64,000 nucleotides of DNA from Prostheceraeus crozeri (lineage: Eukaryota; Platyhelminthes; Polycladida; Euryleptidae). Positions 22,074-33,331 of the stretch are shown here, piece after piece; position 1 is the first letter of the stretch; every line of letters begins with the position of its first letter. Below the pieces are notes generated by a model. That model saw only the letters and a program-made list of their open reading frames with translations, did no database searches and was not told the DNA's origin. The position numbers and the translations under genes are program-made. Location: contig CAJQUW010003181.1 of NCBI GenBank assembly GCA_907163375.1, positions 248,001 to 312,000 of the forward strand, read 5' to 3'.

Positions 22074-22467
22074 CCTTCTTCAAGAACTTCCATTTAAATT
22101 ACTAAAAATACTTCGACAAGTTATTCTCGATTTGTATTGAGATGAAAATAAAATTACTCCAATCAAGCTTTCGAGTGAGGATGCTTGGAGAATGCATGGA
22201 GAGGCATTCTGCAGTGATACGTTTATTGTTTTAGGTATGTGACCCGTGGATATCTATGGCTGTCTACTACCAGTGCAGTTGAACTTTGAACTGTGTTTGA
22301 CTGATAATTACGTTTGTCCTTGCTTGTCTCACTCACTCACTCTCTGTACTCGTGCCTGACGACGAGTGACAGCCTCACTCGAAAGCTTGCAAAGTAATTT
22401 TATTTTTATTTCAATACAAATCGAGAATAACTTGTCGAAGTATTTTAAGAAATTTAAAAGGAAGAAG
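22074..22467. repeat. Inverted repeat pair with CTGACGA/CGAAAGC motif
   Basis: Arms 22074-22182 and about 22370-22467 are reverse complements (AATACTTCGACAAGTTATTC, CGATTTGTATTGA and CAAGCTTTCGAGTGAGG are shared). On the plus strand the right arm is preceded by CCTGACGA (22355-22362). A six-pair helix GAGTGA/TCACTC (22364-22380) and GAAAGC follow, ahead of an A/T-rich tail. It is hammerhead-like with one extra base before helix II, and no cleavage triplet is evident. The layout is the same as the 11.1-kb and 14.7-kb pairs. Confidence 0.75.
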
Positions 22468-22550
22468 CATATCTGTTGAAATTTCTATGAAAAAGTTGAG
22501 AAATCATTACCCATGTGACTGGTCTTTATTGACCAGTGAACACTCACATA

Positions 22551-24300
22551 CGTGGTGTGATCCAAAATGTCCCGGACTAACCTACTTGCAGATAACCTGT
22601 GATAACGAATACTACTTCAGATGTAAATTTAGGTCTTTAAGGCATGAGAAATATGGTCGCCGAAATTTTTCCGGTCAGTTTTCTATTTTTAAAAAATATT
22701 TTTACATTTTAACATGAATTTCTGTATTTTCTGAATTGATCGAGATCCGATTTGTCTTATTGTTATAGTTAGATTGATTTTGATTTGTACCTTATTTGAC
22801 GGATATCTTTGCCATGAATATTGCACGTCTTTTGTTAATTGCTTCATGTGTTACGATATCAATCAGTGAAGTTCATTCAGCACGCATTCATTAAGAAATC
22901 CGCGTCAACGATGGTTCTTTGTTCTATCAGTTTTCATGATGGATGTGACAAGCGTGTCTTCAGTCGAATATCCGCAGTGTGATACGATACCTCCTGATCG
23001 CGGCTTCGCTAATGGTGACATTCTAAAGGAATTAAGCCTGGCATATGGAAGCAAAGCTCCATCGAGAACTACTGCTTATTTCTGGATAAGCGAATTTAAA
23101 CGCGGAAGACAATCTGTGGAGCAAGATTTTTCAACTGTTGGTCGGCCGCAGGAGATTCCGGAAGAGAAATCGAGTCAGTGCGGATTGAAGTGATTACAGC
23201 ACACAGAAGGATAACATCCGTGAGTTGTCAAGAGAGTTGCGAATCAGTTATCACTCCTGTCATGGCATCATCGAAAGACTTGGATATCGCCAAACTGGCA
23301 TCACGTTTCGTACCGAAGTTTCTGTCCACCTGAAATGAAGGAGAACAGACTTCTGGCGGCACAGTCAAATTTGGATCTCCTCGAAATGCACGGAGATCAG
23401 TTTCTGAACTGGCATCCTTACAGAGGATGAAACCCTTTAAGTTTGTATCTGCCTCCAAGTAAGCGAGAATCTGCAGAGTGGCGAAAAATCATGGGCGAGT
23501 CTGCCCCTTTGAAAATGCGATCCGGAACTATCACATCGCCGGTGTTGATGCTGACGGTCTTTTGGAACGCTTCGGGAATCCAACTGGTTGATTCTTTGCG
23601 GATAAAGGAGTAAGAATCAATAGCGAATATTATTCCAATCTGTTATATGAAGCGAGGAAGAAAATAAGAAAGCCCCGAAAACATTCCCCTCTACTTGCTT
23701 CATGACAATGCTCCGATTCAAACCTCGCAGGAGACAACCAATGCCTTAACGAGAAACGGATTTTCAACTATTGAGCCATCCTCCTTATTCACCTGACTTG
23801 GCCCCAAGTGACTTCTATCTGTTTAGATTCCTCAAAAAGCATCTTCGTGGACACCATTTTGAATCGCCAGTTGAAACTGCGGGATGCAGTTACTGAGTTT
23901 TTTGATTCTTTGACACCGGAATTTTTTCATAAAGCTTTTTGTGAATTGGCACTTTCGTTGGCAAAAAGTGACGAATGCTAACGGCTCATACATTGAAAAG
24001 TAAACTGTTTTCTGGAACAAAACATTTGTTTTTCCGTTAATTATTAGTCAGGTTATTAGTGATAGCTTAACTGTCAAGTTAATCTAAATATATTAATTCT
24101 AAATCGCTAGAATTTATAGGAAAATCTTGAAATTCAGACAAAAATGTTTGAAAATTTTGAAAAAATAGAAAACTGACCGGAAAAATTTCGGCAACCATAT
24201 TTCTCATGCCTTAAAGACCTAAATTTACATCTGAAGTAGTATTCGTTATCACAGGTTATCTGCAAGTAGGTTAGTCCGGGACATTTTGGATCACACCACG
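22551..24300 (+). mobile_element. mariner element with long terminal inverted repeats
   Basis: A 1,750-bp DNA transposon with TA on both sides (22549-22550 and 24301-24302). Terminal inverted repeats of about 150 bp begin CGTGGTGTGATCC and end with its inverse. TIRs of this length are long for mariner, where ~30 bp is usual. They carry mirror-image open frames (22487-22717, 24134-24316) that are not genes. The transposase remnant lies between them. The whole element sits in the first UBE2S intron. Confidence 0.92.
22936..23981 (+). pseudogene. mariner transposase, decayed (DD34D)
   Basis: Read across frames in family order. An N-terminal helix-turn-helix region (LAYGSKAPSRTTAYFWISEF) is followed by VGRPQE, then a second HTH (IRELSRELRISY). 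The first catalytic Asp block is DETL where the family has DETW. LHDNAP carries the second Asp. HPPYSPDLAPSDFYLF carries the third, 34 residues after the second, as in canonical mariner. The protein ends near 23979. Several frameshifts and in-frame stops make it inactive. Confidence 0.88.
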
Positions 24301-24302
24301 TA

Positions 24303-24792
24303 TGTATTGCTTTCACAGAATATGTTTCATTTCTTGTCTAAATATGATGTCTGAATGCACTTGCGCTTCATTCATTAGTTTCGAAAGATCACTCATATGA
24401 AAGTGTCATCTGTAGGTGCTTTCTATCATAATCATAATATAAATATACCTCTTCGACTTTAATCTGCATAGTCAGTAACTCGATAAAGCCGCGTTTATCG
24501 CCAATATGTCACAATTTCACTTTTGAAATACATGAGGTTTTTCTATTCAGACTATTTATGAAAGCTCTGATCCGGCAGAGCTGCAGTTTCATTCCCTTCA
24601 CAACTTCGGGCTAGCTCACGGAATATAAAGGATGGGAAAAAACTTTAAAACATTAATGACTGCTGTGGTCCTTGGTGTCAATTGCAACTACCCATCATCA
24701 ATATCATTTTCATCACTTTTATAATCGCATCTATGAATGTGAAGGGAAATGGCGGTTTTAAATTCATTTTTGGAAAGCAGCAGCCGTATACA
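24303..24792. other. No recognisable feature
   Basis: Intronic flank between the mariner and the next TIR element. Nothing is supported. Confidence 0.4.
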
Positions 24793-24800
24793 GTATGCAC

Positions 24801-25474
24801 CAGGGATGCGGAGTCCTATCATTCTGATAACTGAATAAACTGGCAACCTACATCATTTATCATTATAGGCTTACCTGAACATATTTTTAGTAATCATTGC
24901 TGCATCAATTATCAGTCATTTTCGATGAAAGTTTATCAAATGTCGCTTTACGTTGGATGCATGCGACTCGGTCCTCCCATCCTTTTTGATGTGTGCTTCA
25001 CACGGTTTTCCTCCAGTCTCTACCAGGTAGGAAAATCCCCATCCTTCTCCAAAAAATATGAGTTCACTTCGATATTAATATGCGCTTTAGGGGAGCCATC
25101 ACACACGATTAACGTAAGGGTAAGAGGTAATGTTCTCAAACAAACTAGTATTTCATTTTTGCCTTTTATGTGACCTTTGGTACGTAGGTGTGATCGAGGT
25201 TAGGAAGGCTTGTCTTCTCTACTAAATCACCGAGTGAAAAGACAATCCTTTTTTTACTATCACGGTTCATTCCCTCAACTATTGCAAACTTTGCATGCAC
25301 TGCTGTCCCTGTACTTTTGTTTGACGGAGAAAGTTTACATCAAGACAGTGTGAATGAAAGACAATGTACGAGGATCAATAATTTGTTAGTATTATATTTC
25401 GGGTCGTAGTTATAGGCCGGAGTCCGGAGTCCTATCATTTGATAGGACTCCGGGACTCCGACTCCGCATCCCTG
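24801..25474. mobile_element. Non-autonomous hAT element, 674 bp
   Basis: Ends are CAGGGATGCGGAGTC at left and its inverse GACTCCGCATCCCTG at right, flanked by an 8-bp target duplication with one difference (GTATGCAC at 24793-24800, GTATGTAC at 25475-25482). CAGGG-type ends and an 8-bp duplication are diagnostic of hAT. A local palindrome (GGAGTCCTATCA and its inverse, 25427-25452) lies just inside the right end. No transposase remains. Confidence 0.88.
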
Positions 25475-25573
25475 GTATGTACTAGGCCTATGTATCGGTC
25501 AAAAATCAATGACTCAGCGAAGAATTCAGCGCAGATCGCTGATTTCCGTGATGGTGATTGACAAAGTCGTAAG

Positions 25574-26359
25574 CAAGGATGGGACCGTTTAACTTTTTTG
25601 TAACCGGTTAACCGGTAAAAATCGGTTAAATGAGGATTCCCGATCTGTCAAGGTTTATCGACAATTTTCAGTCACAATTATCGACAATATATCATTACAC
25701 AAGGTAAATTTAATCAAACGTCATAACCGATTTTGACCGTAAAATTTGATGTTTTAGTGGCCATATGAACATTAACGGTTTTACGTGGAGACTATTAGCC
25801 CAAAGAGACACAACACTGTAAGACAGAAAACTCTATCGAGGGGATCTACATTCAAAGGGTCAATCAAAACAACTGATGAGATGGATGACACAAGTTTGGC
25901 AGGTCCCTGAATTTTTGGACTTGATGCATGCTTTCTCTTTACTTAGCAAATTTTTTATTATATTTCTATATCTGTTGATCTCTCTTTGTGGTATTCTCCA
26001 CTCTCTATATTCGTTATCTATTTATTGGTTCCACTTCTCATTCTGTAATAAGCATACTAAACTAGGTCTATGTTATTTTTCGTGATATCTCATAAGTATT
26101 TCTAAGTATTTCTTATGTTTTTGATTCAAGTTTTGGAATCTTTTATGTCGACATAATTTGCATTTTGCCCGTGATCAAGCCATCAGTGCGAAAATTTGGG
26201 ATTGCTTATAAAATAAAGTTAGTTTTCTATTTCTTGTATTTTGCGCGGAAAAGAAGGGCCACTAACACCCAAAAAACGATGTTTACAACCGGTCAAGACA
26301 CAAGTCTAGCTGTGTTAAATAACAAACCTCTAGCTGTGTTAACCGATCCCACAACCCTG
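25574..26359. mobile_element. Probable hAT MITE with AACCGGTT subterminal repeats
   Basis: Left end CAAGGATGGGACCGTTTAAC and the inverse of the right end CAGGGTTGTGGGATCGGTTA agree in layout. Subterminal AACCGGTTAACCGGT words are typical of insect and invertebrate hAT MITEs. The flanking octamers do not match, so boundaries are provisional. No transposase is seen. Confidence 0.55.
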
Positions 26360-26701
26360 ATCTACGTAATATTCAATCAACAGTTTTATTCCTGACATCC
26401 GCTTGGTTCACTTATGGCTTGGAAAGTCGCTCTGTAGTCACTCAATATCTCTGTCCCGTCATATGACGCAAGAGACACCATAAGTTTCAGCATAACTCGG
26501 CATCTTCCCCTTCGTAGAAATCATTAGAATTTCCGCCCCTAATCGCACGATTTTTAAATTCCGCGCAGGTTTATGATCGCTGACTTCCATCCTAACATTA
26601 CTATCTCAAACATAAAAAAGTCCATCCTTAAAATAGTAATGATAACAATTTGACGCTGCCTAGCATTAGATTGATAATTGATGAGTTCCATCACAACTTA
26701 C
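26360..26701. other. Start of the long UBE2S intron
   Basis: No feature apart from the donor GTAAGTTGTG (minus strand) at the right edge, 26692-26701. Confidence 0.5.
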
Positions 26702-27053
26702 AAGAATAAGATGTTTGATGCCAAGATTTGGCTGCCAATCCCGCCGGCTTCATTGTATTAACGGCCGCGATTTCTCCTGTTAGTCGGTTGATATCTTGGG
26801 ATGGAAGATTTTCGTCACGAAATAACCTTTGGGGTTGGTTCTTTAGGATATGATTGTGAGAGGCACCATACGAACACGATATTGGCCGCTCTGAATATGG
26901 GAGTGCCTTCAGGTTCCTTCTATCACTGCTTGTATATCTGTCACATCAGCTTCGTTTAAGCGTGATATGAATACTTTCGGGTGGATTGCTAACCAGTTCA
27001 TGCAATTCTTTACTTACGTGTTTGGACGGGTCGATGGAAGGCATATTTTCCAT
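26702..27053 (-). CDS. UBE2S: UBE2S, N-terminal exon, with insertion-type frame disruptions
   Basis: This exon encodes the first ~112 residues of the E2 fold. Recognisable blocks in order are SKELHELVSNPPESIHITL, NEADVTDIQAVIEG, PEGTP, SYPKEP, PKGYFVTKIFHP and DWQPNLGIKHLIL, all matching UBE2S. ATG is at 27051-27053 and the donor GTAAGT follows CTT at 26702, joining in phase with TIKCLL of the next exon. The blocks lie in different frames: about ten spots carry extra bases (16 in total by my count) and none lacks bases. At the active-site position, where the family has GEICVN, the DNA reads ATC GCG GCC GTT, so the catalytic Cys codon is not readable. Sequence error is more likely than decay, because exon ends and coding blocks are intact. 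Confidence 0.85.
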
Positions 27054-28270
27054 TTCAAACTATGTCTGCACAGACACAAAATTAACCATATCACGCCCAA
27101 ATGAATGGAACGGATTAATAACAAATCATACAACCGTAATTCATTTATTTACTTCCGTAAAGTATGAACTTACAAAGCAGTACCTGAACCTAACACATAT
27201 AATAGACCACCTAATTTTCCTCTTCCTGTTCTTACAGTGCGTCGTGGTGTCTTATTAGAAGAAGACGGTGGTCTATTTTTTCCAAAAATCTCCTAGTCAC
27301 AAAAATCACTTAAATATTGTAATGCATTCGAAATTACACTATCAATCAACTTTTAACAAAATCACTTTTTCGCAAAAGCCTTACTAAATTAACGGACTAT
27401 GAACAATATCAATCAGCAAAATAGTGGAACTTAACGCACAAAGATTTCGATTCACATATTTAGGCATTGCTCCGATGCATCGACAGAATATTAATTTTTC
27501 TCAACTTACATTAGCGCAGTCCACTCTCTCACCTGCTCCAACTATGTAACACTAATTTACTTTCTCTTTTGACAAACGGCCATATATACAAATGGATAGT
27601 ACCATGCACCAATTCGCCAATCCTGTTTGGATTTTTTTTAAAGTATAAATTCAAATTTTTGTAGAGAACTATTTACTGTACGATGCTGATATCAATGTGA
27701 GATCTGAAGCATTGATCAGTTGCTTACATGAAGTGGCAAATTTGTTTCCACCGAATCTCTTATTGGCAGTGGAGTCCTTTTGCTGTGGTAGCGTGCGTAA
27801 CGAAACTGTACACTCCCTAAAAGCCATGCCAAACTATCTCTAAACTCATCATGGGAAGAAATTAATTTCAATTCACAAATGTGCGACATATCTCTATGAT
27901 TATGTAATTATATGAAGATCAAAATAACTAAGCGTATACATAATAAGACATTTTATTGATGTTGAGATCTATCATAATTGCAATGACAAAACATAACAAT
28001 AATAGACAATTGCTATGCTTAAACTCTCCATGTGAAAGAGTAACGAACTTTGTAGCGGTCGATTGAATGGATCATAATTCCGAGTTGTCTACGTTTTACA
28101 GTCTACCGTCTTTTACTTCCCACAATGTTATTATTCCAGCTCAGTCGCTGAAAATAGTAGGATCGCATTGCAATGGATATTTCTGTAGGATATATCGCGA
28201 AATTTGAAAACACACGCCTGCATTTATTCAAAAAGATACTTGTGAAAATATGCTTTGGCTCAACATTTAG
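27054..28270. other. Upstream of UBE2S; no other feature
   Basis: Should contain the UBE2S 5' UTR or promoter, or an upstream leader exon (CAGACATAG just before the ATG could serve as an acceptor). No promoter motif is convincing. Confidence 0.4.
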
Positions 28271-28420
28271 TGAAATATATAAAATTTTGGGCTAGCCAAG
28301 TTCCTGCTGGTTGGTCTAAAATAACTTCCTTTTTGATACACTGTGTGATATGAAATAAAGGAGTTATTTAAGACCTTACCACCAGAAACTTGGATTCCCA
28401 AAATTTTATTTTACTTCATA
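28271..28420. repeat. Palindromic hairpin element, 150 bp
   Basis: Arms 28271-28332 and 28362-28420 pair over ~60 bases with scattered mismatches (AAAATTTTGGG, CCAAGTT and TAACT.CTTT are shared). The loop is ~30 bases. It is a MITE-like fold-back with no target duplication identified. Confidence 0.75.
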
Positions 28421-29751
28421 GATACTGAAAATAATAGAGAAATTATTCAATAAGTCAATAACAATTTATTTCCGAATACATTGGATCAACATGCAGGAAA
28501 CATGTGAACAAAAAGCAGTAACTATGAAAACTTTGTAATGAACGTGTTCACTATCGCATGATTGCCCCTCTTTGTGAATGAATCTCATCTTTTATGTGTT
28601 ACCGCTTCAGCTTCTCTCTCCTGTTTCTCTTCCGTATTCTACATTAACCTAAATCGCCCACGCGCACATGGCACTGAATAAAGAGCTACCGCAGTGTGTG
28701 ACTACTATCACTCACGCTACAGACTCGCAACGACTGGTTTTTGATTAATGTTCTACTCGGGTGCATCAGACATCTGACAAAATACATTTCAAGTGTGTGG
28801 TCAATATCAATAACAAAAATATCGTGATAAGGAAGGAGAGAAAATATTCAGACTAGATTCTGCCTCTAAATGTCTTTAAGCTTGTACTGTCTTTAGTACG
28901 TTGTTGTAGTTCTTTAGCCTTTTGAAGGAATTAAGCAATACATACACGCAAAATCGTTTGGCACCTTCGCGTTCATCAACTTGTAAAACTCTGTTGCTCT
29001 CTTGCAGTGGCATAGTGCCAGTGAGAATTCCTTTCGTAATTTTTTATGTTTTTAACATTCTTTCGTAAAATTACACAAAACTTTCTGCCCGTGAATCAAT
29101 ACATAGCTCACATCAAAACTCTTCATGCTTCAATCGATTTCCACAAATGCTACTGACAACTTCCAAGTTGTGGTTTGATGATCTAAACTTCAATCTGATA
29201 CTGACATAGCTATAACCGGCTATGATTTCAGATGATCTCAACATTCAGGTATGATATCATAGTGTCCCTAAATAAGCATAACTCTAATAATTTAACCCAG
29301 AATGGCTATTTTTCTGAAAAAAAACCATTGTCCCTATGACAATTAGTTAACCGACCTGTGATCCTTAAATAAAACTGCTTGTCAACTATGGTTTGTGCAC
29401 CCCATAATTAAAATAGACTAAATTTTGCAAACAATTGCTTTATATGCCAGCATCGCGTGTATCGACTATCGTGCATGCTTGAAATACTACTTGAATAAAT
29501 CGCACTGCTTGTTTCCTTTATCATAATTCATTTATTGCTTAAAATAATTATTGCTGTTTTATAAAAATGTAAATTGACGGTGAAATGAATGTATTCCAAA
29601 TTCATTCTAGGACAGTAATTTACGGTATTCTCCTTGAATAATGATAAATTTTGTAGTCCTGATGTTGCATCTGATCTGAACTTTTTAAATTATGAAAGAA
29701 GCAAAATCCCGCACAGCATTTCATCTTTTGAGAACATCAGCATTCCTAATG
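28421..29751. other. No recognisable feature
   Basis: AT-rich intergenic sequence. No gene or repeat boundary is supported. Confidence 0.4.
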
Positions 29752-29910
29752 TACAGTCCGTTTCATAAAAAGTGGATCATCCTAAAATTTGACTAAATAA
29801 AACATACGTATGATACAGAAAGCATTTTTCATGTTATTTCATGTCCCTAATATATTTAAATGTCCATATATAATCTGATAAGCTATGATACAGTAACGGT
29901 TCTTAAGAAG

Positions 29911-30401
29911 CTAATATTTTGTGGCCCTACCCTTATTGTCAATGACATTACCAATTCGTCTAGGCATTGATTCGATGATATCGTTGATTTTTGACTGAGC
30001 AACTTTCTCCACTCTCTTTTTAACAGTGACGTAAGTTTGTGATACGCCATCTGTAGGTAGCAGTGAACGACGAACGTTACGTTTTAGAATAATCCATACA
30101 TTTTCTATGGGATTCAGATCAGGAGAACGAGACTTAGAAATAGACGAGTCTAGTGCAGCCATCTCAGTTAACGAGAGACCTGGATCAACTTTAACAAATC
30201 TCAAAATTAGGCGTCTCTACGTTTGGATGTTTTGCGTGGACGGCCAGAGCCCTCTTTACGACAGAGTCGAAAATCATCATTATGCATCGATGCACATTTG
30301 TGTAAGGGACATTTAGTCGCTTGCTTGTAGCTCGCAAGAAAACCCTCGTTTAGCAAGGCTGACACTTTGCCTTTTGTGAATGCGATCTCGTTATTGTTCA
30401 T
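29911..30401 (-). pseudogene. Tc1-like transposase, internally deleted
   Basis: Minus-strand N-terminal part (30207-30401) with the GSGRPRKTSKRRD hook typical of the bipartite DNA-binding domain of Tc1 proteins. It is followed almost directly by the C-terminal part (29911-30204) with SPDLNPIENVW, which carries the last catalytic acidic region, then an RRIGNVIDNKG ending. The central ~150 residues with the first two Asp blocks are missing. It cannot be functional. Confidence 0.85.
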
Positions 30402-30729
30402 TTGTGCTTTGTATTGTTTTCAACCGGTAAGAGATAGATTTCTAGCTGAAAGCAATCAGGAGTGCTGCCAACACCACCGCAACGAAGTCAGGAAGCTATG
30501 GAACATGAAGTCCAGTTAATCACATGTAGCAGTTACATTATGGTTGATGAATGATGGTGCTATATTGGCTCTGATTGACCGATTTTCTTTATTTTTGTTT
30601 TGCTTGATAGCTTTTGGCTTGTAGAACAACATATTACATAACAAAGGAAACAAATGTAATTTTATAAGAGTGAGGTATGATTTTGTGTAACATTGCTAAA
30701 TGAAGATCAAATTATCTACTACTTTTTTT

Positions 30730-32199
30730 CAGGGTTGGTCGGCAAAAAAACCCACCCGGGGTTTTATCGGGTTATATCCGGGCGGGTTTTTCGGGTTTTT
30801 TATACCGGGTTTTTCGGGTTTAATCGGGTTTTTCGGGTTTAATCTAGTTATTTCGATTTTCTTGAAATTAAGAGGTAATCTGTTATTTTAAAATTATCAT
30901 TTTTATTGAAAAATCAAACTACATTTGCACACATCAGTGTAATGTAAACCATGATTAAAATACCAATATCATGAGAAAATATTGGGTGAGTACTTAGTAT
31001 CAGGGGTTACTGTATTTTTAGCCGTACTAAATATTCAGATAATTACAGGCTATCTAAAATAAGGAATCATATGAAGTTATTCTCTCACCTACATTTAACG
31101 AATAGTATACTTTACACAAGATTGGCTGGTTATCTAAAATTTATTAAGTTTTTTCTATTATTGTAATTATCAGAGAGAAAACACATGTGTAGAGGTCTAT
31201 AAAATTGAACTTTATATAAAAAATATGGTCAAAACGGGAAGATCTAATGAGTCATCTGACATCGATCACCAAATATCTGTTTGTCATACCGGTATCTCCC
31301 AAAAGTAAAAAATATCGCCTAGACAAAAATATAGGCCCAACTGTTATCAGTGTTACTGATACTAAAGCTAAATAATACGCAGATCGTTTCGTCGAACTTT
31401 CATATCATAATTTCGATTCATTTTATTTATTTATTTTTTGATAACCTGAGGATGGTCGTTTTGGTGTGGTCGAAAGACCTCGTCCTAATATGTGAAATCG
31501 AGGACGCACGCTCTTTCTTATGGTCCGAAGTGTCCCGTCGCAGACTTGCAGCCTGCTGCGGTATCAGTAATGACGCGCGCGTACCACGCACGCGCCACCC
31601 CGAACTCCCCATCATTTCCGATGTCTTTTGTATGCTATAATAACATTTAATGACCCAGACTTGTGGCAGTAGCTTTAATCATTGTTTGCCAATATCGATC
31701 TTATCTTACGCACTTTCGACGACTGCACCAGCCCACCCAAAGACATGCGACCATACAGCGTCAAACCACAATATGCGTGTGCTCTCCCGAATTCCCCATC
31801 ATCTCACGAATGCAATCACTACAGTCCCGCTGTTGACAAATCCAGGCTGGCTGATGTCCGGCGAGTCAGGGATGGACAATGGGCATCAAATCAGCATAGG
31901 CGTTTTTCAATTTCTTGCGCAATGAAAACATCGGACATTGACATATTATTCGGTTTTCCTTTTCAATATTTGGTGGTGTAGTAAGAAGCATGTAGATTAC
32001 GGAATTGTATACATTCCATACGATGATTTTTGAGAAGAGGCAGAGTCAATAAATCAGAAAAATGAATTGGCATTACTGTATTTTAATTAGAAGCATCGAA
32101 AAAATGACATAATATGGAAAAATCCATTTCACCCGATTTCGCCCGCCGGGCGGGTGAAATCGGGTTTTTTTCTGACCGGGTGGGTTTTGACCAACCCTG
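30730..32199. mobile_element. hAT-type element nested in the Tc1 copy
   Basis: Ends CAGGGTTGGTCGGC and its inverse GACCAACCCTG, with an 8-bp duplication CTTTTTTT on both sides (30722-30729, 32200-32207). Subterminal CGGGTTTTTC words repeat about seven times at the left and reappear inverted at the right, as expected for hAT transposase-binding sites. No transposase was recognised inside. A plus-strand CTGAGGA...GGTCGAAAGACC motif lies at about 31446-31485. Confidence 0.9.
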
Positions 32200-32386
32200 C
32201 TTTTTTTTATCTAAAACAGGAAATCAACTCAATATTCATGCTTGAAATTTCCAACAATGATATTAGTGAGCACAACTGACATATCTTCCAAATTTCAGAG
32301 AAATTCGTTCAAGTTTGGCGGAGTTAGACAAAGTTGAAGTTAAGGCGATGTTTAAGGGTGATCCATTTTTTATGAAACAATCTGTA

Positions 32387-32668
32387 TATTTTAGAACATC
32401 TCCACTAACTTGGCCAAAATCTCTTATTTGTTTAGCTGCATAAAAAGCAGCTTGTTTACCTCCAGCCGTCATTTGCTCCAAATGGCATTTCGAATTTTTC
32501 TGATATCCACATTCTTAAATACTTACTTCTCAACAAACCTTCTGTCGTTACATCTGATATCTAATTTATTCATTATAGTTATGATAATATTAATCATAAT
32601 CTCAGCTTTGTCATAATTGATGCCAAAATCACCTTCTGGACAAAAATTTTAAAAGTATTCCTTTTTTA
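32387..32668. other. Flank of LINE fragment
   Basis: Probably decayed LINE sequence continuing upstream of the next entry. No motif is certain. Confidence 0.3.
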
Positions 32669-33299
32669 TTGCTCAAGCCACGTTTGCTCTTAATCATTAA
32701 CAGTATAGGCTATCCATTATATGCAGTATATCCAGAACAAGATTCCACATCCTTCCTTGGATTGGCGGTTACGAATGACTTGTCATGGAAACCGTACTTC
32801 CAGTCCATTAGCATTAGCAGTCTCTATCGTGCCAGCAGCTATCTTCCACCACATACTGTCCATATACTCATATGATGGAGTACTGCCGTCATCTGTGGGC
32901 CGGCGCCCCACAAACACATCTTCACTTCCCTGAACGGGTTGAGAAACGTGTCAGGAATCTTGTGGGTGAAAAACTTGCTAACACGTTGCAGCCGCTCTCC
33001 GTCAGATGGGATGTTGCTTCACTCAGTCTCTTCTACACATACTATTTCGGTAGAAGCAGCTTTCCAGTAAACGAGTGAGTACCCAAACCTAACATCTTCT
33101 CGAGATGCTCACGTAGAGCTAGTGCACTCACATGCTATCATGTGATCTTGGAACGCGCACGTACTGTGAGTCGCTCGAAAAGCTTTTTGCTCGCACGGCA
33201 AGGATTTGGAATCAGCTTTCCCAGACCACTTTCCCTAATCAACACAATCTTGATACTTTCAAAAGGCGTGCGAACAGGTTTCTGATGCAGACAGCTTAA
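32669..33299 (+). pseudogene. CR1/Jockey-like LINE ORF2 C-terminal fragment
   Basis: Plus-strand end of a non-LTR reverse transcriptase protein spread over several frames: SFLGLAVTNDLSWKPYF (thumb region), MEYCRHLWAGAP, LERVEKRV-like RVEKRVRNLVG, and a last block resembling SRSFF.RTAR.WN.L followed by a short FKRR.NRF tail near 33290. This order is the standard 3' half of Jockey/CR1-clade proteins. The catalytic YADD block and the endonuclease are missing. It is decayed, with frame changes. Confidence 0.75.
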
Positions 33300-33331
33300 T
33301 CGGATTAGAGTATCTGTTATTTTACTTTCAT

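Larger units (their letters stand above)
29754..32384 (-). mobile_element. Tc1-like element split by a nested hAT
   Basis: Ends are CAGTCCGTTTCATAAAAAG (29754) and the inverse CTTTTTTATGAAACAATCTG in diverged form (ending 32384). Each abuts TA (29752-29753, 32385-32386). The transposase remnant lies near the left end on the minus strand. A 1,470-bp hAT element sits inside at 30730-32199, so the original Tc1 copy was only about 1.15 kb and already deleted. Confidence 0.85.

Noticed and set aside
22355-22390. CCTGACGA with six-pair helix and GAAAGC as an active hammerhead
   Set aside because: One extra base separates the core from helix II and no UH cleavage site is found after a helix III.
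22487-24316. Conserved frames with CDPKCPGLTYLQITCDNEYY at both ends of the mariner
   Set aside because: They are translations of the terminal inverted repeats, not proteins.
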